NCBI GenBank assembly: GCA_022844205.1
Contig: JALHMF010000008.1
Span: 79,683-143,682 of the forward strand
Reading direction: 5' to 3'
Origin: Xanthobacteraceae bacterium
GTDB taxonomy: Bacteria > Pseudomonadota > Alphaproteobacteria > Rhizobiales > Xanthobacteraceae
Length of the DNA stretch: 64,000 bases
Below are positions 38,701 through 44,491 of the stretch, piece by piece. A program made the translations under genes and the position numbers. Under the pieces are notes generated by a model. That model was not told the DNA's origin, ran no database searches, and saw nothing but the letters and a program-made list of their open reading frames with translations. How positions within the stretch are numbered: the stretch's first letter is position 1; the number at the start of each line of letters is the position of its first letter.

Positions 38701-41700
38701 CCGAAGTCGGCGGAATCAATATCGGTTCGGTGTCTGGCTACGGCACTTCGACGATCCAGATCAACTTCAATGCGAACGCCACCGACACTCGCGTCGAGGC
38801 GTTGATGCAGGCGATTGGCTTCAGCTCGACATCCAACACGCCCGGCACGCAGCGGACCTTCGACGTCACCTTCGATGACGGCGGCAACACCGGCGCCGGC
38901 GGCCCGCTCCAGGACATCGAGACGGTCACGATCAACATCGTTCCGGTAAACGATGCCCCGTCGAACCTGTTCACCAGCACCATCCAGATCACGGAAGACA
39001 CCGCAACGAAGCTCACGCAACTTCAGGTCGCCGATCCGGACTCTGGCGGAGCCGACATCACCCTTACCCTCACCCTGCCTGGCGGCAGCGGAACACTTTC
39101 CGCTTCCAACGCGGGCGGCGTGACGGTCGGTGGAACGCCAACGGCGCTCACCCTCACAGGCACAGTGGCGGAACTCAACGCGTTCCTGTCGACCGTGGCG
39201 CAGAGCGTGCTATATACCCCGGTCGCCAACTCGACGACCGACGTGACGCTGACGGTCAACGTCAACGACCTCGGCAATTCCGGCAGCGGTGGCGCGCTTT
39301 CGGACAGTGACCCGATCACGCTTGACTTGGTCGCGGTCAATGACGTGCCGGTCTCGACCGATGACTCGCTCACGATCAACGAGGATTCCGCACCGGTATT
39401 CCTGGCACTCACCGACTTCGGTACCTATTCGGACATTGAAGGCACTGCGCTCACCACCGTTCGCATCACCACTCTGCCACTGGAAGGCGCGTTTCAGTAC
39501 GACACCACCGGCGGCGGAAACTGGGTGGCGGTCACCTTGAACCAGGATATCCCGGCTACGCACATTTCCGGCAACCGCCTTCGCTTCACGCCGGACGCTA
39601 ACGAAAATGCATCGTCCTACGCCAATATTCGCTTCCGGGTTAGCGACGGCACCGACTTTAGTGTTGCTGACTACACGCTTGGCATCAGAGTCAATGCGAT
39701 TAACGACACCCCGTCGAACCTGTTCACCAGCACCATCCAGATCACGGAAGACACCGCAACGAAGCTCACGCAACTTCAGGTCGCCGATCCGGACTCTGGC
39801 GGAGCCGACATCACCGTTACCCTCACCCTGCCTGGCGGCAGCGGAACGCTTTCCGCTTCCAACGCAGGCGGCGTGACGGTGGGAGGAACGTCAACCGCGC
39901 TAACCCTTACGGGCACAGTGGCGGAACTCAACGCGTTCCTTTCTAACAACGCGCAGAGCGTGCTCTACACCCCGGTCGCCAACTCGACGACCGACGTGAC
40001 GCTGACGGTCAACGTCAACGATCTCGGCAATACTGGTACGGATCCGGGCCTGACGGGCACTGCCTTGAACGAGCAGGACACCGACATAGTCACGCTCCGT
40101 CTGATTGCTGCGAACGACGGGCCAACAGCGACGATCACTCCGCTTTCGTATAACGCGACCGAGCAGACGAGCCTCAACCTGAAGAACACGGGGCTCTCGA
40201 TCGCCGATACGGCTGATGGCAATACCGGGACGATGACGGTGAACCTGTCGGCGAATGACGGCGTCCTGACTGTCACCGCGGGCACCAGCGGAGCGATTGT
40301 CTCCAACAGCGGCACATCGAACGTGACGATCTCCGGTACCGTCGCGCAGATCAATAATCTCCTGAGCACGAATGGCACCAGCACGGTTACGTTCATTCAC
40401 AACAGCAATACGCCCCCGGCCAGCGTCACCCTCACCTTGCAGGTGAACGACAACGGCAATGTGGGCGGCGGCGATCTGATTGCGGCCGACACGGCGACGA
40501 TCAATATCACGGCGGTGAACGATGCCCCGCAGGCGCTGGGCACGACCATCAACCTCACCGAGGACGTGACGCACGTCTTCACCCTGGCCAACTTCGGCTT
40601 CACCGACGGCGAAGGACACAACTTCCTGAACGTTCTGATCGATAGCGTTCCCTTGGCCTCCGCCGGCACGCTTCGACTGAACAACACTGTGGTCACCGCT
40701 CCGGCCGCCATCTCGGCGGCGGATATCGCGGAAGGGCGGCTCACCTTCGCGCCGGCCGACAACTACTTCGACGACGGCGCAACGGTGACCTTCCCCGTGG
40801 ACCAGACCTTCAACTACCGGGTCCAGGACGACGGCGGCACGGCGAATGGCGGCGTGAATACATCTACGACCGCCACCATGACGCTCAATATGAGCACGAC
40901 GAACTTCACCAATACGGAGAACCTGAGCAGCAACAGCAACCATGCCTATACGGCGGCGTTGAACGTTGCGAACTTCTCCATCCAGGATACGGACGCGGCA
41001 GGTAATACCGCTCCCAATTCCTCGGGAGATAGCCTCACTATCCAGACTGCTGGTGGTGGCGCCACGGCGTTTGAGGCTCTCAATTTCTTCCGTTCCGATG
41101 ACAATCTGGAGATCAGCTGGACGGAAGCTGCGGTCAGCCCGACGGTCACGCTGCTCAATCAGTTCGCTGGCGGCAACGACCCGGACATCGAACAGCTCGA
41201 TTTCGAGAACGGCGGTTCGTATGCCGGCTACACCTTGAACGCCGGCGGATATCGTCTCAGCGCCGATGCCGCTTCACCGCTTGCTGGCGTGGACGACGCG
41301 GCATTCGGTTCTCGCGACATCATCGCGGGTGCATCGGCGACGGAAACGCTCAACGGCGGTGCAGGTGATGACTTGCTGTTCGGCAATGGCGGCGACGACA
41401 CGCTCAACGGCGGCACTGGTCAGGACCTGCTCGTGGGCGGCTTGGGCAACGATACCTTCACCTTTGATAACGGCGACAGCGGTGGAACCATCCTAACGGC
41501 CGATGTCATTGCTGACTTCGATGACTTGCTCGATGTGATCAATCTGAATTCGATCGACGCAAATACGAGCGCTGGCGGCAATCAGGACTTCGGCCCAATC
41601 ACCCAATCTGGCAGCGTGATCCAGAACAGCATCACCTGGTTCCAGGATGTCGGTAACAACCAGACCGTGATCCAGATCGATAACAATGGCAACACGACCG

Positions 41701-41762
41701 CCGACATGATGTTCGTGCTAACCGGCATCCACAACCTCAACGACACTAACGTCGTCGGTTAG
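23778..41762 (+). CDS. Giant RTX-type biofilm adhesin (LapA/BapA-like) with T1SS-143 repeats and a VWA domain
   Basis: 5,994 aa, no stop in 18 kb. Residues 1-80 are a small beta-rich N-terminal module like adhesin retention domains. From about 180 to 4404 there are roughly sixteen modules ending in DDxP motifs (e.g. FEDDGP, IDDDIP), matching T1SS-143/DUF5801 and VCBS-like repeats. Inserted are lectin-like segments at about 1208-1400 and 1855-2045, and VCBS-like units near 3093-3198 and 3713-3832. A von Willebrand A domain spans 4425-4615 with MIDAS DFSGS (4432-4436). Cadherin-like repeats follow (4750-5750), then about four RTX nonapeptides (GGAGDDLLF, GGDDTLNGG) near 5859-5895 and a C-terminal secretion-signal region. 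ATG follows GAGGAG. Surely exported by the T1SS encoded at 44-50 kb. Confidence 0.92.
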   Translation: MNAPVKLVQVTGSTGTREVKVVTIEKPANGQAVTIQLSYDQSIRVDLSKIADERIVIVRIGERAIILFDNGATVAIDPFFDSLRRPLANLEFEFGPGRILTSDQLAQLVPFTDDQSILPADQGDPRDAGANFNNPNIDPIGPVALNLLLGPEELPGVNILADRGGILEDLIPSQIDGVTIGGSLEEEHLVRGIILSPEQLSSGNEDTNNDEDVEGNFNVTTNSFTGNAGNGQSLQGLVFGGEQPITFFLLPVTGQPVLDTSGNPVFSQGAQLFFHVVDGNHLIGYANGGDDGDPSFTGAVNPGSSPYPQGPDRIVFELEVLPNGDWTLTIFDQFDHSFGDDIESLLALNLTSVLLALDATNTELTFTGNAFVVTVIDDVPLATGTPEVASINEDDISTPWSQGTSPYQSGTEDNAGPIDPAIVTGNIAGTVKFGSDEHPQGTDKPMFGFISANAVISYMESQNLYSKQSVELASNNGLALVYSVDTSDPVWLVLTGSEPDEVAGGQDTGNPVFELRVNQFTGDYEFRLFDELIHQLPPSGADELSILRSGADGIDFSGIFETFDYDGDSAPLDAGSFVIKVIDDIPEPVAKLNPLGLVQHDESEGNQVPSLIPFNPDLLDGDTNDAAVKAQFAAFEADASIVKGNDPDVDPVSGAIGYARSFFGVILENLLASQTGADAPASDKTFKLTILSSASGLEVTDGGDIELVLYNNGTPGNPTDDLILGRVNEITSPFNGQIAFAIGVDDEGRISVAQYLSLRHPDAGDGVFDEHDDTVSLEGKIGGILTIIDSDGDSVDSAPVDIGGHILFDDDGPKIKDIDTQGQVVHDETEGLQNAIVTPFPAGDANDNDVASLTVFSGVTTPGNDPDVTPLDITDPIGYAQTTGAIVTVQVDYGADGPQPNHSVAYELEVGNSNSGLQTTEGKAIQLFLEGGIIVGRYDGIDGGSGVSSTDPAAFAIHIDPTTGQLSAIQFVSLKHPNTLSNDEQISMSGNRIRVEVTVTDGDGDTDSASINIGNLIKFEDDGPIIVAQNAVIRVDEDDLSNGNGDVQDGDDLGDPSAVSVNGNLSFDAGSDGLKSLNFASMHGDPVVTAGGSPVTANDQALGYFWHAASSTLYASTTFNNLANAQATAVFTVQITDAATGAYTFTLLKAVDHPLQDDSVNPPAKIAYEDNLDINLEYTVVDGDDDSVSSTVAVNIDDDIPVVASNNTNYITNGDFVDGVWSAPAWWGSVGQPGNVPGWAISGESSFPPNGIQFERQSPGFLGLSSSTGNGLIDMGGSPGNYVLTQNVGGGSAPDLTAGQNYVLEIEVGAPFPTTALMEVYWNGVKIGEIDTTVSSGQLEKFAFIVQATGNPVTDVLQFREIGTGNAAIPGFVLDNQNQPQSLQTEGYHGTYVANVKMFKLNGVVDEDGLNNPPFAVGVGDVQPGDVPGNAVVATGSLGVQWGADDYDVADAGSQDGSGSALTGRSLTFTNANVSVFGTNLLKSNGENVSFALLANNTQLVGYVESAGGAGYQAGLDRLVFNVTLSDDGSGSFTFTLVDNLDHAPGAYENDIAFRFNFTATDSDGDQANGTFMVGVDDDLPVINVDVESEPRISANVELDETVQPNGATNPTYDRYNSPSEAGESGGGTSNGGSDDVASAPQVYNRIPVLETNPSANEAIGTRTTQPGAIANLFTPGSLTPNFGADGPGPNSGVTKDLSFQLSGGAYVATNLFATDNGNPAFNTMLDAADRAIFLHKISDTEVVGVIAGADGVANGGADEFVVFRLTLNSPSDPANASITVDQFMPIDHGGTESPSVFDEVIQMAVTGGTLGVQLDVSVTDGDLDPITDSAIAIIGSRGGSFISFDDDGPVIFSVTQDIGANLITNSSFETGHGLVGNNWEIYPNLGVPGWTMGDDGIPFEVQTGGAGGVGAQSGNALIELDSDTEGNPGNNTVGDINPTSSTNATIQQSVAGTVAGQTYELSFWYAPRPGDGINSSGLRVLFEGTEVFAIPANGNPYTPGVFQKFTLFVTSTGSGSIVGFQGTGSENEYGALLDNVSLRAVTIIDDEDTQLIGVGIDGGPGDDGNGVEVTGKIAFDAGTDGLRSIVIDGIDGLNAIYVDNNGIGTPQAISYNWTPDGSGGGTLTGSTANLPTVFTMVVDSNGNYTFTLFAPLEHPSQQDGNENNGVETSWEDNLLLDFGFTITDGDGDTAKGNIGINVDDDTPTIAGADCVTVQNGICETTGPIDLNAQSGADGWSSAVLSATPPESMTVGGQPVQYFVDPAGNILTAYVGPLSPADGGYDSANTVFTVTVDLSTGDYTFKLYQPIDGELSTPIEVDGGTAFGAGPAQAQILQDGDGNDISVVAGWDVPGGFNAAAWLASGIAPGLIANDVNGSDQGWGVDNNNFNTGEFLRFDFGDVSDYGNQGGYTPPAFNGPDVGQATFEFKNLGNGETISYIVHFTDNTFSSGTFNGTNLNGADQITLPASGSTFIDYIEFYTDGTMGGGGTKVDLVSITPFGNDVDLKLEFDLTLADGDLDEVSTSFKVRIFDDSPAVVLNINEVSLTHDETAALQNAVATPVPAGDANDNDTSEPAVAALFSGVTDPGVDPHVAGTPPIGYAASVSELVTASITPGSGGIASTVFSLVIDGGNGTDSNLDTTEGNNILLFKEGDLIVGRVENGPNEDKAAFAIAIDQNGKVYVAQYLSVKHSNGSDHDDPISPENILASVVVTDNDGDTASDSADISDYVRFEDDGPFVNQVQVLDFDDVLNNGNPFQDGQERGLNTASPNYGGFTWAQVGIFNPDIDGFSNPFLATLTYSVHSETNLAFFGEATGGDAGAEYPGAGGSPIVIQQTNGDNFGFLGAWFSSTNVDGLVITVTAYDDANVQVGLDTITVNRGGPVFFDFTGDTSNPINFGSFANIDRLEFDASNFFGFDDFTYVLNPAYAGDVPVIVVDEDDLAIGNADAANGDDAPLNATGTLGYRAGADGVQDVSFAAMTGAVLDVNGAAVSSGGVALSYFWNDAANTLYGSTDVNDATTAAATAAFSIVVSNTGVYTFTLLAPIDHPAPLPPANAAEYKSENNIDISLTYTVTDGDGDQANGSVRISIDDDIPIAVNDLAQSVAEDGAPIGGNVLANDAKGADGATLTHVDLGSGFQIIAAIGTTPLSTALGTYTFQSNGAWTFDPNSNLNNPSGISAGFTYRITDGDGDISTALQPISITDGRDPSVVNGAAIPLDEEALGNANATGTNPGSTAETNSGSVQFLAGSDNIVSMAFQSVGGITVDVNGVVGPDVVWTLVGPNQIKGAIGGIDAILIDLTPSVPVTAGNAGSAAVTATLLDNFPHPNASGENVITLTGIQVVATDIDGDTVTAPVTVTVTDDTPVVNQVQVLDFDDVLKNGAPIADGDEGALDTLVPAGYGGFSWQQAGVFNPTPSFASLHYATHSENNLAFFGEAGGPPADLAGYPGAAGSPIIITRPDDGNFGFLGAWFSATFVDDLAITVLGFQDGNPIAVASTVITVDRDGPTFVDFTQFAGFGDIDTLTFDTVDGSNAFFGFDDFTYILNPAYSGDIPLIIADEDDIPVIGNNDVVVRDDAALHLTGTLGFRPGADAPASVTFASMDGNQVFNVTGAAVTSGGVNLFYFWDGGTLFASTDVTDATTAADTASFKITITNPSTGAYSFEMVSRIDHPLNEDPSPGTQPAFEDNIDISLTYTVTDSDGDQANGSVRVSIDDDVPLAFADSENIGVANGGTGNVITDLSAGDFGDTDTGADKPGADGGSVSHIVSNNLGGGGLSVTSVGNTVIGGQFGNLSIGADGAYTYTRTATTTGVDTFTYTLTDSDGDQTTATLRVDLASQNTPFVDTGDFLGTVEEEHISSAPVFGLEDTGSAAGDDLDTSGNLNITTNQLTINLESLFDGGDGALTYTFNIADGAPAEFTGGADITSGGQPVIYDVQGNILWGFVDVGGAPNTYDPGNGDRAVFSLDITNPVAAVFTLLGPIDHTQGDNIEGTQVLDLTNKIKVTDIDPDSFDLGTIQIKIIDDTPRLISVGLSTTPVVHDETAGQQTAADPNPSNDTSASNPFSFNSTVTTIGAAFSGVINPGSVIGYATGTIAPSYSYFAGADGASGSSSLELAGGVTTIDSGLDTLNGLNILLHVEGNFIVGRVDADNNGSVSTSDAAAFAFAGGQSIGIVQYLPILHPTGGASYDETKTLNPNTLSVRVTITDADGDQDSRPFDISSLVGFGDDGILANATTAATVLDDEAQPGGIISPDIAPGDVNAPEAAKIASGDLNITIGTDGLKSVAFAASMTATGEAGAVTPQVIYVDPVTKAATLETIAITWTPSGNGGTLTGTSAHYPTGTPVFTLVVNSSGHYDFTLNAPLAHPLKDDIGGGVITAYEDNLNLTFNYTATDGDNDTSTNTLTIAVDDDTPLAIADASTLIEGDAQNFNAVFVLDFSGSISDSELNTMLDAVRSAGQTLFNSTNGDVEISVVLFASDAPPANSYGPFTDSAAFTTLINSINPMEPGGARPLTGSTDFTAAIEQTMAFFVPNNTPNWNDLVFFISDGNPNQQTGTGGNSLSDAVKPLWQNFITTNQINVTTIGIGDGIINARLQDVDLDGQGAPILVANFDDLIASLLSVVVGGDISGNVLTGTDSNLVNGADDSFGADGGRILSITVGGSTYTWDGVNSIDNSSIAGPNDIAGDDLTLITTPGGGKFSFDFETGDWDYVGPAVIDNDGEVETFNYVIRDGDGDESGNTLQITVLPKNDAPVISLNSPMSNFNVADNFGAVNYGNNNGSVNWAANWTESSDSGGSGGAGGGSIRIEGNQLRLGENGGDGATIVREVNLASANTATISFDFGSVNSESGEEIVILFAKDGSTFVEIARFDSDDAAGLKTLPTLTGPFAANAKLRIDVEALSANDEYLSIDNLKIDFTVPTLLTYTENGAAIAIMPNTTVADPDIPANFNLGSLTVSTNAAVAGDQLVFAGGGAVLNAGNAEVGGINIGSVSGYGTSTIQINFNANATDTRVEALMQAIGFSSTSNTPGTQRTFDVTFDDGGNTGAGGPLQDIETVTINIVPVNDAPSNLFTSTIQITEDTATKLTQLQVADPDSGGADITLTLTLPGGSGTLSASNAGGVTVGGTPTALTLTGTVAELNAFLSTVAQSVLYTPVANSTTDVTLTVNVNDLGNSGSGGALSDSDPITLDLVAVNDVPVSTDDSLTINEDSAPVFLALTDFGTYSDIEGTALTTVRITTLPLEGAFQYDTTGGGNWVAVTLNQDIPATHISGNRLRFTPDANENASSYANIRFRVSDGTDFSVADYTLGIRVNAINDTPSNLFTSTIQITEDTATKLTQLQVADPDSGGADITVTLTLPGGSGTLSASNAGGVTVGGTSTALTLTGTVAELNAFLSNNAQSVLYTPVANSTTDVTLTVNVNDLGNTGTDPGLTGTALNEQDTDIVTLRLIAANDGPTATITPLSYNATEQTSLNLKNTGLSIADTADGNTGTMTVNLSANDGVLTVTAGTSGAIVSNSGTSNVTISGTVAQINNLLSTNGTSTVTFIHNSNTPPASVTLTLQVNDNGNVGGGDLIAADTATINITAVNDAPQALGTTINLTEDVTHVFTLANFGFTDGEGHNFLNVLIDSVPLASAGTLRLNNTVVTAPAAISAADIAEGRLTFAPADNYFDDGATVTFPVDQTFNYRVQDDGGTANGGVNTSTTATMTLNMSTTNFTNTENLSSNSNHAYTAALNVANFSIQDTDAAGNTAPNSSGDSLTIQTAGGGATAFEALNFFRSDDNLEISWTEAAVSPTVTLLNQFAGGNDPDIEQLDFENGGSYAGYTLNAGGYRLSADAASPLAGVDDAAFGSRDIIAGASATETLNGGAGDDLLFGNGGDDTLNGGTGQDLLVGGLGNDTFTFDNGDSGGTILTADVIADFDDLLDVINLNSIDANTSAGGNQDFGPITQSGSVIQNSITWFQDVGNNQTVIQIDNNGNTTADMMFVLTGIHNLNDTNVVG
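31984..33060 (+). repeat. Adhesin module A, paralogous to 33866-34925
   Basis: This 1.1-kb stretch and the one starting about 1.9 kb later encode clearly related modules. Both begin with NQVQVLDFDDVL, share NLAFFGEA, FGFLGAWFS, FFGFDDFTYVLNPAY (FTYILNPAY in the second) and VDEDD/ADEDD, and end with NIDISLTYTVTD and DDDIP/DDDVP. The middle parts have diverged. A VCBS-like unit separates the two copies. Confidence 0.8.
38956..39282 (+). repeat. Near-identical 327-bp direct repeat in the adhesin gene, copy 1
   Basis: Encodes a cadherin-like module beginning PSNLFTSTIQITEDTATKL. Apart from a small number of base differences it is identical at DNA level to 39709-40035, offset 753 bp (251 codons). 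Confidence 0.9.
39709..40035 (+). repeat. Near-identical 327-bp direct repeat in the adhesin gene, copy 2
   Basis: Second copy of the module at 38956-39282. The DNA identity, much higher than between other modules of the gene, indicates recent duplication or gene conversion and a likely site for copy-number change or assembly collapse. Confidence 0.9.
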
Positions 41763-41779
41763 GTAGGCAGCCAAGATAG

Positions 41780-41810
41780 AACCCGCCGGAGCAAACTCCG
41801 GCGGGTTTTT
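41780..41810 (+). terminator. Strong intrinsic terminator after the adhesin gene
   Basis: A 12-bp perfect stem AACCCGCCGGAG/CTCCGGCGGGTT (41780-41791 with 41796-41807), a CAAA loop and a T-tract, 17 bp after the stop. It sits between convergent genes and may also slow the leftward transcript from the glycosyltransferase-like gene. Confidence 0.93.
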
Positions 41811-41837
41811 CGTTTCCAGAATTCCAGAAGCTCAGCC

Positions 41838-42707
41838 CTACGCCTTCTTGCGCGGCGGCATAGCGAGACGGCCGCTGACCGATTTCGGCGCCCTCGCCGC
41901 CGTTTGCGATGGCTGGCGCGGCGGGAGTTCGGTCACGTCCGCGGGCGCCGTTCCGTCCTGGTGCCGTTCTCCCGGCGATAGGTCGCTGTAGCGCGTCTGA
42001 AATTTGTGCAAGCCAATATGCGTGATCTCGTGGTCCACGCTCGCCCACACTTCTCCGCCGCAACGCCGCCGCCAGCGGTAGCAGAATGCAAAATCCTCCG
42101 AGAGCCGCGCCTGCTCCAGCCGCAGCGGCTCGAACGCGCGGATCATACGGTGCATCCCCTGCCCGAGCGGCGACGTATAGCCGGCCGTGTCGTCGGAGAT
42201 TTCCGGCATTTGCTGAAGCATTTTCTCGATGCAGTCGCGGCGGATTAGCAGAATACCGGCGCCGCAACCCTCGACGCGGATAAACCCGTTGCGCGAACCG
42301 CGGCCGGCACCCTTGATCACGAATTCATGCGCTTGGGCGATAGACTGCCGGACCGATGCCGCGTTCCCGGACTCAGGAGCGGACTGCGCGAGGCGATCGA
42401 GGTCGACTTTCCGTTTCGGCGCAACCACGCCCACAAGCGGCTCATTGAGTTCCAGCATGTCCATCACGAGTGAGGGCTCGAAACCCATGTCGGCGTCGAT
42501 AAAGAGAAGATGGCTAGCATCCGTCTCATCGAACCAGCGGGTGAGCAGTGCGTTGCGGCTTTCCGCGATGTCGCTGAAGGAGGTGGTGACGTAAAGCGAG
42601 TCCCAGCGCCGGCGCGCCAGTTCAGGCAGCAGCCGCATCAGGCTCTGCACGTACGACGAATAGAATACTTCGCCGTATGCCGGCGTGGCGATGAACAGCT
42701 TGGTCAC
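41838..42707 (-). CDS. Glycosyltransferase-like (GT-A fold) protein
   Basis: 289 aa. LFIATPAYGEVF at the N-terminus, SRNALLTRWFDETDASHLLFIDADMGF with a DxD-like acidic cluster near residue 70, and VEGCGAGILLIRRD point to a GT-A nucleotide-diphosphosugar transferase core. The C-terminus from about residue 240 is low-complexity, proline- and charge-rich. Last gene of the minus-strand block behind the secretion genes and protease, convergent with the adhesin. Glycosylation of the adhesin or another surface component is an inference from location. Substrate not readable. Confidence 0.7.
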   Translation of the reverse strand: MTKLFIATPAYGEVFYSSYVQSLMRLLPELARRRWDSLYVTTSFSDIAESRNALLTRWFDETDASHLLFIDADMGFEPSLVMDMLELNEPLVGVVAPKRKVDLDRLAQSAPESGNAASVRQSIAQAHEFVIKGAGRGSRNGFIRVEGCGAGILLIRRDCIEKMLQQMPEISDDTAGYTSPLGQGMHRMIRAFEPLRLEQARLSEDFAFCYRWRRRCGGEVWASVDHEITHIGLHKFQTRYSDLSPGERHQDGTAPADVTELPPRQPSQTAARAPKSVSGRLAMPPRKKA

Positions 42708-42880
42708 GAGAGGCCTCTCAAGGCCCCATTAAATCATCGCAAGCTCAAAAACACACGGACAGCGGCTACGAAAGCTGTCTATAATTCAACACCGAAGAAT
42801 TTATGAGGAGATACAACGTTCTAAAGCGAAAAAATTTATCTTCCAAGGCTCGCGAAGGTTGTTGCAACCTGGTTGGTAGA

Positions 42881-43876
42881 TTAGAGCAGCAAAGCGGCGT
42901 ATTGGCTCGCGCCCGCTGTTTCTTCCACCTGGATTTCGTTCCTCCCCCAGTTCGAGGTCGCCGGCGCTAGTTCGGCGCTATCCAGACCTGCTCCATCAAT
43001 CGAGGCAAAACGCGTCGCCAGAAGCGTCACACCGCCATGCCCGAGACTATACAAGGCTTTGTAGGTGGGGAGCTCCTCCGCTGTAAGCGTAACGGCGCGC
43101 TGATTGTCGAGGATCAACCACTGCTTATTGTCCCGGGCGGCGAGCACGGCGTGGTCCTGCCGGCCGGCTGAGTTCCTGACCAGTACGATCCTCAAATCCT
43201 CACTAGCAAAACCGGCCATCCGCAGCATCGCATATTTGAGAATGGCGTAGTCTTCGCAATCACCGTTCCCGCTTGTGAGGCTCGTAAGCGGGCTGCTCCA
43301 GCGATCGGGCTCACCGTGCTGCTGCGTATCGCTCATGTATCGAATAGATTTGTTGCCGAGCCGGTTTATCGTCTCGATCCGCGCACGGCCTGACTTTTTC
43401 TCTGCCTCTTCCAGAAGCGAAACGAAATGCGCGGCAGCTTCCGTACAACTCGCCGGGCGCGCGCGGCAGTCGGCTATAGACGCAAGATCGTTGCCAAGTT
43501 GCGCTTGAATTGCGCGCCAGTTCGCCCAAAGGCGGCCATTCGGTGCGCGGAAACCGAAAAGCCCGAAAGGCTCCGGACCTGCGATTGTCGCCGTGTCCGA
43601 GTCGACGATCTTTTCGTTCGACTGCAAGGACGGGGCGCGCCCAAGAGCCGCATTCTGAAGGCCCTGCCGCGCCAAAACTTCGTTGATCGTGAAGAACCGC
43701 GCAGTTGGCGGACGCGCAACCTGGGCAAGCACAAAGTCTTCAGAAGCCAACGGAGCGGCCAGCTTATTCAGGCGCGACTGGGCAACAGCTTCGTTCGCCC
43801 ATGCGAGCGTAAGTGTTAGCGAAACAACGCCCGATGCAATCCGGCTCCATCCACGGCTTTTACGCACGAAGACCAT
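42881..43876 (-). CDS. Bacterial transglutaminase-like cysteine proteinase (LapG-type)
   Basis: 331 aa, PF06035-type protease. N-terminal signal peptide (residues about 1-32, ending near AVAQ) implies periplasmic location. The catalytic triad is visible: Cys207 in GNGDCEDYAILKY, His242 in QDHAVLA, and Asp near 258 in LILDNQ. In LapA/LapG systems such a protease clips the adhesin N-terminus and releases it from the cell surface. It is encoded with the adhesin and its secretion system, consistent with that role. ATG 43876 is preceded by GGAGGAG; the frame extends 29 codons further upstream without support. No LapD-type regulator is visible in the window. Confidence 0.87.
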   Translation of the reverse strand: MVFVRKSRGWSRIASGVVSLTLTLAWANEAVAQSRLNKLAAPLASEDFVLAQVARPPTARFFTINEVLARQGLQNAALGRAPSLQSNEKIVDSDTATIAGPEPFGLFGFRAPNGRLWANWRAIQAQLGNDLASIADCRARPASCTEAAAHFVSLLEEAEKKSGRARIETINRLGNKSIRYMSDTQQHGEPDRWSSPLTSLTSGNGDCEDYAILKYAMLRMAGFASEDLRIVLVRNSAGRQDHAVLAARDNKQWLILDNQRAVTLTAEELPTYKALYSLGHGGVTLLATRFASIDGAGLDSAELAPATSNWGRNEIQVEETAGASQYAALLL

Positions 43877-44085
43877 CGGCTCCTCCGCTTGGGAAAGCAG
43901 CCAACGTCTGTGCGCCGGTCCGCATCCCGTCTGTGAAGGACAACCGATACGGGATGGACTCACTCGGCTCGGTTAAAAGCCGAGCGCGCGGTCTGATTGA
44001 TTTTTGGTTGAGTCAATTTTCCGTCGCCATGACGACGGGCTTTGGTTTTGTTTTTTAACGAAGCGCTAATCGAACTGTCGCGAGA

Positions 44086-44406
44086 TCAGCTCTTGTTACC
44101 CTTCTTACTTTCGGCAGCTGACCCTGCTTTTGAATCTGCAGCCGACTTCATACGCTCGGCAAGCTTTTGAATATTGTTAACCAACTGGTTCGCGGCAATA
44201 CCGGTTAGAACAACGCGTCCCGCTACCGCACGGCGGGCGATGGCTGGACGGCCGTCGGTCGGTTCGCTCATGCGGGGGTTTGAGAAGGTTATCGAGAGAT
44301 TGCCATGAAGGAAGGCTACGCTGGCGACTTCGCTCGCGAAGAACTCAGGCGTCGGAAATCGTTCTTCCAACACCGGCAAATTAGGCTTTTTTGTCTTGTC
44401 AGCCAT
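44086..44406 (-). CDS. Small protein encoded in the type I secretion operon
   Basis: 106 aa, soluble, no signal peptide. The middle part has alternating hydrophobic strands (VASVAFLHGNLSITFSNP), then GRVVLTGIAANQLVNNIQKL, and a Lys/Ala/Ser-rich tail. The pattern of strands followed by R-V-V-L-x and an amphipathic helix faintly recalls DUF3467-like proteins, but I would not assign it. ATG 44406 has GAGGGGG six bases upstream (M-S-M also possible). It follows the HlyD gene by 85 bp in the same direction. A chaperone or substrate-specific helper for adhesin export is possible but unproven. Confidence 0.65.
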   Translation of the reverse strand: MADKTKKPNLPVLEERFPTPEFFASEVASVAFLHGNLSITFSNPRMSEPTDGRPAIARRAVAGRVVLTGIAANQLVNNIQKLAERMKSAADSKAGSAAESKKGNKS

Positions 44407-44491
44407 GGACATCCCCCTCTCGCTGATTTGTTTAGCTTGAGATCCAGCCGCTTTCCCGCGGACCATAGGTCGCGATAATATTCGCGGACGA

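Noticed and set aside
38956..40035. CRISPR array or IS pair
   Set aside because: Long direct repeats are in frame and encode protein modules; there are only two copies and no spacer pattern.
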